Assembly: GCF_035083965.1 (NCBI RefSeq)
Contig: NC_089739.1
Coordinates: 11,830,001-11,894,000 of the forward strand
DNA from: Branchiostoma lanceolatum
Taxonomy: Eukaryota; Chordata; Leptocardii; Amphioxiformes; Branchiostomatidae
DNA: 64,000 nt
Direction: 5' to 3'
In this document: positions 37,036 to 50,100 of the stretch, one piece after another
How positions within the stretch are numbered: the first letter of the stretch is position 1
How the letters are laid out: the number at the start of each line of letters is the position of its first letter
Notes under the pieces: model-generated
The model's input: the letters and a program-made list of their open reading frames with translations, nothing else
What the model was told of the DNA's origin: nothing
Database searches by the model: none
Made by a program: the position numbers and the translations under genes

Positions 37036-37272
37036 CAAGCGTCCCACACGCATGCTCTGCGGCAGTAATGGGGTCTTCCACAAGGAGGCGTTCTTAACAC
37101 TGCAGGCCGGCTGGCACAACAGCCAATGGTAATAAAGTGTCACAAAGGGGAACAGTCGTCTGAATGTGATGTTAATCCATCTATAATAAATCGGATTTCT
37201 AATTATAGGTCACGGCAAATGTTGTTCAACTGCAAAAATAATCAGCCTATTGTTTGATGCGCCGTAACATGG

Positions 37273-37740
37273 ATAGCCTGGAATCCATACCCTCGGGGAC
37301 TCCTCAATATCTCTACGGCGCTGGGAGTGACCCCGCCCCGCCCAGACATCTTAGTCTGCTCGGGGTGTATTTACTGTAACACGTCCTGTCTCGTCGTGGA
37401 CTGTTCTTCTACCTCTTGGTAGGGTTCCAATGAATAACACCACTCCAGTATGCACTTTCAGCTGGTTTATTCCTGAGCTGGACAGACGCTCTCTTAGTCT
37501 GCCAGGTAGTCTCTTGAGGTCTTACTCTTAGGCATGCGTGTTAGTCTATATGTTAATGTTGCTAAAATAGCACCACATGTTACATTTACATCCTTGGATT
37601 AGATTACGGAAGTAGGGTGGCAGTGAAATTCTATATGGCAGCTAAGTAGATAGGCTGTCAGAAATTATTCAATAATCAAAATCAGACTGGGCCCGGTAAA
37701 ACTCCCCTAAGCCGACCCCTAGAGACTGGGACCAGGCTAT
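37273..37740. mobile_element. Probable MITE between genes E and F
   Basis: ATAGCCTGGAATCCATACCC at the left is approximately inverted at the right (GACTGGGACCAGGCTAT). It lies in the tail-to-tail spacer. The inverted repeats are imperfect. Confidence 0.45.
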
Positions 37741-38192
37741 AACATGGACCATAATAAAGGTGGATATACTTCATACCCCATACAAATAAACCACACAAAC
37801 ATGTCACAGAAAAATGTTTTAGTTTGTCTATTTATGCGGAACAAAACACAGATACACAGTTACACAGATCAAAATGAATGGAATCTAACATTAGCTGTTC
37901 TGGATACAGGATACCCCTGCCATCTTCGTTTAGTTTTTTTCGAAGAAGGCTCTATATTCAACCTCCTTGTTGTTAATAGCCTTGCTGGTGATGTTCTTCC
38001 ATTCTTTACATATTTTTTTGCGTCCTGAATAGCATAGAAAATGCTAAAAAGTAAAAATTAGGTAAAGTAAAAAATGTTCTTTAACAGAAGCGTCTTTGAC
38101 GCAACAACTACACAGAAACATTAATTAAGGCTGAAGATTTACAACGCTCAAGTCTACAGTGCTGACCGAACATCAGCTACGTTCTGCTGCGC
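37741..38192. other. 3' flank of gene F
   Basis: Downstream of gene F's stop on the - strand. No clear AATAAA close to the stop was seen on that strand. A short + strand frame here has no recognisable features. Confidence 0.4.
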
Positions 38193-41100
38193 TCATGACT
38201 CCACAGGCCAGGGGTTACCGCACTCCCCAATGTACTCGGCGGTGATCGCAGGGGCATCGGACTGGATGGCACTGAAAATGAAATATATATATATATCGTC
38301 AGTTTTTATATTCTGTACTAGGGTCCCGGTATTCTTCGCGAAGAAATGTTTATTTAACATTGGTATGAATATTTATTAATAATCTATTGCGGGGAAAGGG
38401 ATCCTAAAGCCCCCCTTTCGTTAGACCCGCGGCACGCTGGCGGCGTCGCTGCGGGCGATCGCATTTACAAAGCAATTAAAGGAATTTCATCGACAAAATC
38501 GGATGAATGAATGAATGAATGAATGGATCTATTTAAGCTTTGTGTGTTTTGTTGTCTTTTTGGTCATACTTGTACATTTTGAATGATAGTCCCATTATAA
38601 AGTCAATGGCAACACAAATCCAGTTTAGGACGCAGTGATGCCGCCAATGTGCCGCGGGTTCAGTGAGAGGGAGGTTAAATGCATTTGAACCTTTGTTTAT
38701 TCATGATAAGCTCAAATCGGCACGCAGGCCGCTTTTCATTGAGGTCATGAGGGAAGAGGTAAGGGTCAGATACAATATAACAGAGATACGCAGTCATTTG
38801 CGTCCTTATAACTCTATCAACATATATCATTACATATTTATGGTACAACAATATACAATTGCTACAACATACAACATATAGTAGGGCGAAAGCTGGTTCA
38901 TGGTCCGTGTTTATTCTTTTTGTTCATTTCCGTTACTTCAAGAGTCTCTTAAAGGAAGTCAGATTCGGTATCTAGGTCAGATTTGACTTACCTGAGAACG
39001 CAGCTGGCTTGGTCCATGAGGCAGCTGTTGGTGTAAGTCTTCCCGTCGCTGGCGCACACCGGTAGGTACTTCCTCCCGCACACCTGCTCCAGACACGCCA
39101 GGATAGGGTCATCGGTCTGCTGCTGCTGCTCCTGACGTGGCTCTTCTTCTTCTTCCATCTGGCGTAAGAGGTGGGCCACGTCATCTAGGAAACATGGGAC
39201 ATTAGAAATATGATTCGTCGATGGACGTTAGACATCCAGATAATACGATACGCCAAATAACAGTTACTCAAGCAACTGGATATGATTTTGGAAAATCATT
39301 AATCAAAAATCATATCCAGTTGCTTGAGTAACTTTGATTTGGCGTATAGAAATATGATCGTTAGTTTGATATGGAGCAAGCAGGAAAACAAGTAGAGTAG
39401 TAAAGTGTTTGGTGAATCTATAGTCGGAGGGACTTATGACAACTTCTAACATCTTATCTATTACTGAGAAGAGTAGATGGGGGAAAGGGCCTATACGAAA
39501 GGGACATTGGGTCAGAAATATTCCCTCTTTATTACTGCAATGACAGAATCTAGAAGCAGAACTTCTTTTGCCGCTTTTAAATCCAAACACGTTACATGAT
39601 TTGTATCGTCTTTCTAAACTGGACCTGCATTTATGTTCCTTCTTTCAGCTGTTTTTTTTCTCACTTGCTTGTAATGCCTATGCACACTGTAGAAGCCTTA
39701 AGGCTAGAAAAAAAGAAACGGTCAGAAAAAGAATATGGGCGTTGTAGTTCCTCTTTCAAAGGTAAAAATTGTTTTCCGATGGTTTAGAAGTTTGGTTTTG
39801 GCTCTACAAAATGTCAGTGAGCGAATTTGGAAGTTTTGGGCGTTGCTGAAATGCTTTAAAAATGCCAAGTGCACGTTGATGTCATTTGACACAAGGCGTG
39901 CCACCAGGATGCAAACAGCAGTTCTTTAGATGGGAGGCTGAGAGACCTAGAACTTGCTAAGGACATTCCTGTCCTTGGTGGTGAATGATGCCCCATCGTT
40001 ACTTCACCCGTCAATTGCTGGTGGTAGTAACAGTAAACGTGACCCTTCTCAAGTTTTTTAAGTTCACAATCTTGGAAAGTCAAACTGAAAATCGCTGGAG
40101 CATTCGAAGGCTGTCATGATTACAAAAAGTTATTTTTGAAGACGAGCTGCTTTGAGATCTCAAGTATCTGTACCTAAATGAAGTCCTTCTTACCGATGGC
40201 CTTCTGTAGTTTGTTCCGTTGCTGTTGCCCCTCCTGATCATCACATGTTCCCTTACTGACGATCGTCAGCTCAGGCGCGGAGGGATCCGCCATCCTGGAA
40301 CACAACAGAGGCCATTAGTCAATGTATTGCAAGCACACCATGGAGTTTATCAAAAGATGAGTGCAGAGTGCTTGTCACGAGGATAGTTTTCCCTTTACAC
40401 ATAACATTGGGTCAGAAATATTCCCTCTGTTAATGCAATGACAGAATCTAGAAGCAGAACTTCTTTTGCCGCTTTTAAATCCAAACACGTTTCATAATTT
40501 GTATCGTCTTTCTAAATTGGTCCTGCATTTATGTTCCTTCTTTCAGCTTGTTTTACTAGCAACATCCCTTCTCACTTGCCTGAAATGCCTATGAATGCTG
40601 TAGAAGCTTTAATGCTAGAAAAAAGAAACAGTCAGAGAAAGAATATGGGCGTTGTAGTTCCTCTTTCAAAGGTAAAAATTGTTTTCTGACGGTTCAGAAG
40701 TTTGTTTTTGCTCAAAATGTGAGTGAGTGAGCGAGTGAGTGAGTGAGTGAGTGAGTGAGTGAGTATATTTAAGTTTATCTGTATATCATTATACACTGGG
40801 GGTTAAATATTTCACCTACGTGCTAGCGCATGCGGCTTGCTGAAACAGACAGGTGTTGGAGTAAGTCTTTCCGTCACTGCCGCAAACTGGCATGTAGATC
40901 CGGGGACAGCCCGGTTTGAAGCATGTCGTAACAGCAGGCTCCTCCTGTTCTTGTTGTTGTTGTTCCATCTTGGGCTTGGATGCAATCAACTGTGGGACCT
41001 GTGCGGGTTCCTCGTCACACGCACCCTTATGGCCGATGGTAAGTTCACTGGAAAGGAAAACATGACAATATATGAGAGGATGTACAACCCCGCCCTCAAC

Positions 41101-44100
41101 AGGAAAGGGGGTCTACGCGTTCAACTGTCAGGCACCTGGGATAATGCACTGCCCCCCACCCCGGGACAAGCAACATTTAGTTACTGTTTTACTGTACTAA
41201 AACAACAGTAGCTAATTGAACTATTGGCATAAAACTTTGTCTTGAATTAACCTTTTTTTAAGACTACTTCAAGACATCCTAAATTGTCTTAACCTCATTA
41301 ACATATCTATTCAGAGTTTTGGTATAAAACCTGGTGTTCTCAGTCCTATCGTTAGTCACTGACGAAAGACAGTGGATACTGTCTGAAACGTCTGACTTTT
41401 CAAAATCTTATCCAGTTGCTTGAGTAAATATTTTTGGCGTAACATGACAAGAGTTTATTACGTTTTGATCGAATGCTTTTGGGGAGTGACTATTGACCAG
41501 ATCGTCACATCCCCCTGGCCCTGCCAATACAGAATTTTTGCACTATGACTGTAATCCCGTCAACAGTGCGAATTTTTCACTATTGAGAGAATCATCCTTT
41601 TAATAGACTGTAGATTTATTCAGTTTTGAGAGGATCATTCTGTGAGTAACCCTAGTAATTTTGTTTTATATGCGGGTCTCCAAGGAGGTTAAGTACATTA
41701 CATTTTTCTTCATTGGCGTTAAAGAAATTGGCGTTAAAACGTTTAGTTGATTCTGTATGATTAGGTAGGTAGGCAGTCGACGTGCGACGTGCACCATCGG
41801 GGTTATATCGCCCCTTGCGGGGTGACATACCCTTTCGGAGGCTGATACAATACGGGGATGCGCCAGGTCTCCCGTCCGGGTGAATGGTGTAAATGGCTGA
41901 TACGAGATGGAGGTTCACCAGGCCTCCATCCGGGTGATTTGTAATGAATCACCAACTCGAGACAGAAGGATTTGGACCATCGCACACCGGGGCATACGCC
42001 TACTCTTTTTCGAAAGGTGTGGTGGGTTCTTTTACGTGAGCAGGGTGTGGCTCTCCCCAAACACGGGACCTCCATTTAACGTCCTATCCCAGGGACGTCC
42101 CTAACCCTAGATGAGCTAGGTACTCATTTACACCTGAGTGAAGTGAGGAAAGTCATGTTAAGTGCCTTTCCCAAGGGCACAACGTCGGGGCGCAAGTTCG
42201 GACATGTCTCTCAGTGGGCACAACCTGGGATTAGATCCCGGGTCCCATTGTTTGACGGCCGCGCGCTCTACCACTTGCGCCACGCGACGCCACATGTATG
42301 ATGGATTTCTGAATATTGTCAACTTTACATTTTACTTTATTTGATGCCATTTCTTCTTTGGTGATTTCACACCCGGACGCTGTCGCTAGATGGTTAAAAA
42401 TGCTTTTGCACAAGTAAATATCATAACAATCCCACACGCCACAGTCTTAATCGATCTATGCAGCTGCCTCAGGCACGTCTGGAATGTAGAAGGCGAAAGT
42501 TCAGCCACAGAGGTGTTGGTGAATGGAACAAGCTACCACTTTCAATGAAAAATGCTCCAAACAGTGTAACGTTTAAGAGGATATTGAAACAAATGAACTG
42601 ACCTCTGACCTCACCTTACGATAGGAACGGAATATGGACTACGAGTATGGATTATGGCTCTGTAAATTTTGTATGTATCGGTGTATATGTATTTTAGACT
42701 TATGTTTTGTACTGATTGTATTGTGTTATCCAGGGCCCCACTGCAAAGCAGTGTATAGTGCACTGAGTTTGGCCACCCTGGCTAAATAAAACAGAAACAA
42801 ACAAGCAGACTGAATATACTCATCAAGACTGACGTACTTGGCCACACAGGCTGCCTTAGCCAAGAGGCAGAAGTTCGGGTATGTCTTCCCGTCACTGCCG
42901 CAAATCGGCAAGTACAGCCGAGGACATGCGATGGAGTTGCACGTCGTAATATCAAGGTCCTCTTCTTGCTGCTGCTGTTGCTCTTCCATCTTGGCAACTT
43001 CTTCCTTTTCTTCTTTCTTGGCAACCTCATCCTTTTCTTCTTCGTTTTGTTCCTTTTTGGGTTTCGTCTCAATCAACTGTGGGACGGTATCTGTGGTACC
43101 ACACTCGCCCTTACTGTCAATGGTGAGCTCGGGTCCTGACGGGTTCTCGACACTGTAAAACACGACATCACAATAAATTTTGGAAGTAGCTATTGTCAGT
43201 ATTGACATGGTCATCCTGTCAGTAACAGAAGAGCTTGCCATATTGATCGTGTCAATAGTGGGAAAAAATTTGTTATTGACAGGATGATCCTGTCATTAGC
43301 TGATATACAGCATGCACTGTTGACAGGATGATCATGTCAATAGCGCAAACAATTTTATCATTGACAAGATCATTCGTCAAGGACCACAAGAACAGTAGAT
43401 TTTGTAAATAGCTAATTGTGATCCAAATGAATTGAAATTCAATAATTCAAATTTTCAAGTATTGACAGAATGATCACATGCAGTGCAGATTTTTGTACTG
43501 TCGACAGACTCATCCTAGCTCTAGTTTTAGGCATAAATCTAACTGCGTGCCTAATTAAAGCTAGAGTGACATACGTATCACTTGGCTAAAATAGGAGGCA
43601 AATGTGTTAGAAGCTAATAAAACCTCTCAAAACCCACTCATTAAAAAAAAAGTGTAGATTGTATTCCGTAGTAGTTCTTAGAATAGCCATGTGTTCTACT
43701 TGTCAACATTGTTAACTCGCACTATCTGTACAGTATACCCTTTCTATGCATTGTCTCATGTTGCAATTAGCCCTCCGGCAAGAACTTGCAAATAAAACAT
43801 TTATTAATGCCTATACTCTCTAGGTTTAACTAGCTTGACATACCTGGCGACACAGGCTACTTTGGCCAATAGACAGAGGTTCGGATAGGTCTTCCCGTCA
43901 CTGCCGCAAACTGGCAAGTACAACCGGGGACATGCGATAGACTTGCACGTCTCAATATCCACAACCTCTTCTTCTTCTTGTTGTTGCTGTTCTTCTTTCT
44001 TGGCAACTTCTTCTTCTTCTTTTTGTTCTTTCTTGGGCTTGGTCTCAATCAACTGAGGAACTGGTTCGGGTTCGCCAGTGGAGTCACACGCGCCCTTGCT

Positions 44101-47100
44101 GTCAATGGTGAGTTCTGGTCCGGCAGGGTTCTCGACACTGTATAAAACACAAAACCATTTTTATACGGTACACAGCCAACTTAAGTTTACATTTCATGCA
44201 CATTGATATCAATTAGTAGGTATTTCAAACTCGTGTTGCTTATTGTTAATTCACCCTTAATGTTAAAGGTAAGAGAAAAAAAAGAAGGATTTTAGGACAG
44301 AAAATGTCGTTTAAGTGTGAGCTCGTCCTCGTGTGGTTTACGCTGTCATTTCTTTGGGGGATCTTGTCGTACCTGTAATTATCTATGTAGGCCTGGGGCT
44401 ATTGACAGGATGATCCTGTCAGCAGTAGAAAAATCTGTCAGCAGCCTGAACAATTTGCACTGCTGATAGGATCATCCTGTCAGTAGCCACTTCCTTTATG
44501 TAGCAACAAATCATCTGTTGAAGTGACATAAACCTTTTGACCGCCATGACGCTACATTCTTTCTTACTACATGTAGATTTGAATACAATAAGAAGAGCAA
44601 CTGGAGTTAAGTATTTGTGCTTCATATACTTCAGGTTTCCTATGTTAGTTAAGCGAGTACGGGGTCTCCTTATATGTATGATTTGGTATTGAATTTTTCT
44701 TTTCATTTGAGTTGAATGTGTGATAGTTGTGTGCCGATTTGTTAAACATAGGAGAACGCTAGCGAGATCAAAAAACACCCCTCCCAATGAAATGGTATGG
44801 TGACCCTGTGACGTCACAATTCAAGATGGTAGCCACCGCACATGCCAACGGATCCAACAAGGTTTTGCTACGCAAACCTGTAAGAATTGCATTTTGTCTA
44901 TATCTAACATGACGTACCTAGCAATACACGCAGCCTTAGCCAAGAGGCAGAGGTTCGGGTATGTCTTTCCATCACTGCCGCAAACCGGCAAGTACATCCG
45001 GGGACATACGATAGTCTGGCATGTCGTGATATCCACGACCTCCTCCTGTTGCTGTTGTTGTTCTTCCTTCTTGGCAACTTCTTCTTCTTTTTGCTCCTTC
45101 TTGGGCTTGGTCTCGATAAGTTGTGGGACGAGTTCCTCGTTAGTAGAGCCACAAGCGCCCTTGTGGTCGATGCTGAGTTCTGGTCCGGCTGGGTCCTCCA
45201 CACTGCAAAATAACGGTAACAATCAGACTTCCAGGCACCATTGACCCACTAAGGTCACGTGGTCAAAGTAGTGGGTCATTCGTCTTTAAAGGAGCCCAAA
45301 TCGGTTTCAGCAGTTCGGAAGTCGAATTTGTACATTCAATTTTCTAGTCTAGTTAAGACAATACTGGTCTAGAACAACACTATACCATTTCGTATCGACC
45401 TTCATGGAGCAAAGATGTGATGTCGTTGTGTGGTGGGAACATATGGAAAATCTGGGCGCTGATTTTTTGGTGGTCCCAATATATAAAGGACTCCTCGTGC
45501 AGCTTGTTTCTGTGCTGTTTTTAAACGCCTTAAGTATGAAATCATGATACAAATGTGCTAATATGAGCAAGTAAATGTTGATTTCAGACAAATTGCCATA
45601 TCCTGAATGTTTCCAGTTTTAACTTTCTGAAATTACTTTGGGCTCCTTTAAGAAGGCCGAAGGATTAGCATGTATTCAAAAGACATAAACTTCTTCCACG
45701 TTTGAGGTAATGTTAGACAATATAGGATATTGAATATAGGATTTGGAAGACGGATGAATATGGTACTGTACTTGTTTGATTTTCATATTTCTAAACCTGT
45801 CAGAAACACGTATTTCGAATCCTTTTTTTTTCAAATATATGACATCTTCTTGTCTATTTCTCAGGAGGATTCCATACCTAAGATTAATTTAAAATTCAGC
45901 ACTCATACCTGACCACACAGGCTGCCTTCGCCAACACACAGATGTTTGAGTAGGTCTTTCCGTCAGTGCCGCAAACCGGGGCGTACATCCGGGGACATGC
46001 AATGGAGTAGCATGTCGTAATATCCATCACCTCATCCTGTTGTTGTTGCTGCTCCTCTTTCTTAGCCTTGGCGCTTTTGTCGTCTTCGGTTTCCGGACAC
46101 TGACCCTGGCTTACTACTGTAAGTTCGGCTGAAGCATCTGCCGCACTGTAGGAAAAAGGGTTCAAAGTGACGAAAGGCAACCAAAGCAATATTAGGGCCC
46201 AAAATTTAGAAATAAGAAAATGTTTAAATCTTTATGGTAGTGACATTTACTAACATTTTTAGCACATATATAATTGAATATTTCAAAACCGCGCAAAAAC
46301 GTGCCGTACGATGATTCCCTTAGTTTCGCGAGCCTACAAAAGCCCAGGTGAGTTCTCACATCACAGCGACGTCATATTTTTGCATCATGGAAGTCGCTAT
46401 ACATTGTGATAGTACGTGCTGTTTGAAAAAATCATGTAAAGAAATGACTAAATAAATTGACTTTCAAAATCTGATTTCGGGCCCTAAGAAAGAGTGGAAG
46501 AAGGTGAAGAAAGCCTGAATGCAGTTACAGGATGTTTCAAAGTCTGTACATGCAGAAACCAGTAGATGATTATGATTATAATTAAGGACAGTCTATAAGA
46601 AAGAAGTTTTCTGAAAGAATGAAAAAGGGAGTTCCTCCCAAACATGCATGGGCAACCACTGACGAATATTCACAACGAAATTCTGAAAATGCAGTTTTCT
46701 AATTTCTAACTGACTGTGTATGTTTTTAAGCTTTCATTAATTAAGGCCACAACAAGCCGGCGTACTTCTAGTACTCTATAATGTCACTTAAACGTGAATG
46801 CTTGGACTTCTTTATTTAACACGAAATCTGTGAAATCGTTTTCGCAGTGAGTGTTATCATATGCATAGCGACATTTATAAATAATGATCAACGGTTTAAT
46901 GTATTTAAAGAAATGTTCGTTTTTACCACCCGAGAAAATAACATTAGACAACCACACCAGTTCAAATGGTGACCCTTAGGTTGACCCACCAAGAGAACCT
47001 TGTGGTATTAGTGATGTGTGGCTAAACCAACCTGTTTTAAGTATGTGTGAGTCTGGTGCGAAACCGTCCCTTACTGAAATGTTGCTACAGTGAAAGTGCA

Positions 47101-50100
47101 GAGGCAATAGGCAAACATTCTATGGATAACATCCCTATGAGTTTGGCCTTCTTTTTGTGGGGAGCAAAAATATAGCTCCTTTTGACTCAATGTCTATTGT
47201 GGGCTTTTCTAATTCTGTACTGAAAGATTGTCCCTACCTGAGGGCACACACCGCCTGTTTGAACACACAGTCGTTGGGGTAAGTTTTGCCGTCGCTGCCG
47301 CAAACCGGCATGTAGATAAAGGTACAGAATGTCTGGTAACAGGTGTTGACGTCATCGGTGTCGGCCTGTTGTTGCTCAATTGCAGGGGCTGGCTCAGGAT
47401 TGCAGTCTCCCTTATGAACTGTGGTAAGCTCCGGTGCTTTTGGATCGGTTTCACTGTAAGAAAATATATTGGTTTAGAGTAATGACTGTCATAATTTAAT
47501 CAAACCTTAACAGAAAGATGGGGTGTCCCTGTGGTGTAGTGGTCTGCGCTTCTGTTACTTACCACATCTGGTTCAAATTACTTGGAACCAGAAGGCCCGA
47601 GTTTAACTCCCGGGTAGGACACCTCTGGACAAGAGGGTCATTGGGTCATACCAAATACTTTATAAAAATGGTACATACTTCTGAAACAGTATGGAAGTTA
47701 AACACACTCCACTGCCAGCTGCAGTGGACCAGCCCCCTGCTGCAGTGATTGCACCACAGTGTGGCCAGGGCTATGAAACGGGGATGGGCTCCGCCGCCCT
47801 ATACACCTAATTATGGTGTGGGAGGATTTTAACTAACTTAACAGAAAGATGATACAATCTTTTGAGCAGCAGTCTTAAACTTTCGACAATGCATTGTAAT
47901 GTTATACTCAACCTCTGTGTAAATGAATGTTACAAATCATGCCCATTGACCCCAACCGGAAACAAAATGGCAGCTGCATGACCTTAAAATCAAACATGGA
48001 CGACCAAACATGGACGACTACAAAAACAATATAGGTTTTACGTCAAATTGTGAACATTCACTTGGTTTTTTGTTTGTTAAGCGCAAACTTCTCCCCGCTG
48101 CACTATGTGTTGATAAGGTAGTTTTGGCCACGACAATTTACCTATTCTTTCTGCGCAATGATCGGCTCATCCATATGAAGGTATGGGGAAGTGCCTGAAA
48201 TCGCGCGTTGATCCACTAATACTACTGATTTTGCACTCTGGTACAGACAAGTGGGCGGGGTGGGTGGTCGTGTGTTCTTTGGCTATATTATTTCTCCCCT
48301 TTACCTGTCCACCCTAAATCTTCAATCCTATCAAAGTGGATCCTACCGCTCGACCAGGCTACGCGGATGAATCCGTTCACTGCACTAACCTGCCCTTGCC
48401 TAATATAAAAGTTATTTAACTTCATTATGGCTGAGCCAATCATCGCGCAGGAAAGATAGTTGGTTTGGTGGATTCTGCACAAACCAGTTCCGTCGGCACT
48501 GCGTTTGAAGCCTTTTTTCATTGGAAATAAAACAAACACGAAATTAAAGTTCCAACAACTCGTCGATCATTTTTCTTCAGCCTCACTACGTCCTGCTCAA
48601 TGCCAATACAGGCCCAGATGCCAATAGATATATTGCAGAAGGCCGATCCGTAAAGGTATTGTAAAATGGTACGCACATTTTCATGAAATTGTCAAAACAT
48701 CAGCACACATTAAAAAAAGAACATTCATAAAAAAGGAGCAAAGCTTTTGGGAGCTGAGCACTGTGCTTGAGTAATTTGGAGGAAGAGGGCTCACAGAGGG
48801 GGAGGGGTGCAAGGCTGAGTGGAGAAGAAGAAACCATTGTTCCCTGTGTTGGCTCGATGTCCACGTTCAAGGTTCAAGGGGGTGTTTGTTTAAAACACGT
48901 AGGCTGGAAGCCACACACGCTTTCTCGTTAAACATCACATTCAAAATCAACTTCCTGCCATTTTTAACAAGTATACGTGGTAGCACACACGAACACGACC
49001 AACCCTGACTGTGCAAACATTTTCGAACTCGCCATGACCCGAAGAAGGTTAATTTATCGTACCACGACAGATTAAACGTAGTTGTTGAGTGCTTAATAAA
49101 CATTCTTGGTTGAACCTTTGGTTATTGGCAGTGGACAACAAAGCAACACAAGACCAATGTTGCCAAGGAATAGTCCACGAAATGTGAGGCCTTACTGGTT
49201 TGATTATATGGGTGACATCATCTGGGTACTTCAAAACTGATGCGAGCGTGCGAAGAAATAGTGGGGGTTAGTTGATTGAATTATGACATCTAAGTGGCCA
49301 GGAAGGTTTAACAAATAATTCAACACACAAAGTATGGTACATCAAACAATGAATTCTATATTTTTGTTATTTCCATCCTCCTAAAAGCTGCTTTGGTGGC
49401 GACGGCGCCAGAACCGTGTCTACCGGGGCTAAAGAGCAGGGCCCCTACGCGAGCGAGCCAACGAATCGAGCGATAGGGGCCCTGCTCTTTAGCCCCAGTA
49501 GACACGGTTCTGGCGCCGTCGCCACCAAAGTAGCTTCAGCCAATCAGAGGGTTTGCTTAACATCATCCAGATCATATATAGAAAGCAAAAGCGCAAAGGA
49601 CGCTGGAAAGCCATCAACCAATCAGGTTATGTCTCACATCGTTACTTTAGGTTCAGAACAAATCAATCGCCAAATTGTGCCAAATAAGGATAGCTCATTA
49701 ATTATTCATGAGCAACTGTCAATAACGTCACCAGAACCTTGTCTATCGGGGCTAAGGGACAGGGCCCCTACGCGAGCGAGCCAACGAATCGAGCGATAGG
49801 GGGTCTGCTTTTAGGAGGGTGGTTATTTCTTACCTTAGGTAATGCACTTATTCGTTTGTATGTATGTATGTAGTAGACCTTACGAAAGTCGCTGTGCTTT
49901 TGTTGTGTCAATAAAGATCTCTGGGTAATGTCCCTATAGCTAGACTAGTAGCTGCCTTTTAATTGGGTTCCTGTTTCCAATTAGTAACTGGAATTTGGAG
50001 GCCCCGGTACCTGGGTGGGGCATCTCGGTTGGGGCTGCACCCATCTTTTGGAAGGGGTCTCGTGTTCGAAGAGGTGGGTCGAGCACGTTAAAAATAAAGG

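Noticed and set aside
38988-39179. Single-exon 63-residue Kazal protein starting at 39179
   Set aside because: The frame continues upstream into a proper acceptor (39185-39189) and has no signal peptide; it is exon 10 of gene F.
42782-43158. Lys/Arg- or Ser/Cys-rich frames opposite or beside gene F exon 7
   Set aside because: They are other-frame shadows of the Glu/Lys/Gln linker codons; the Kazal frame explains the sequence.
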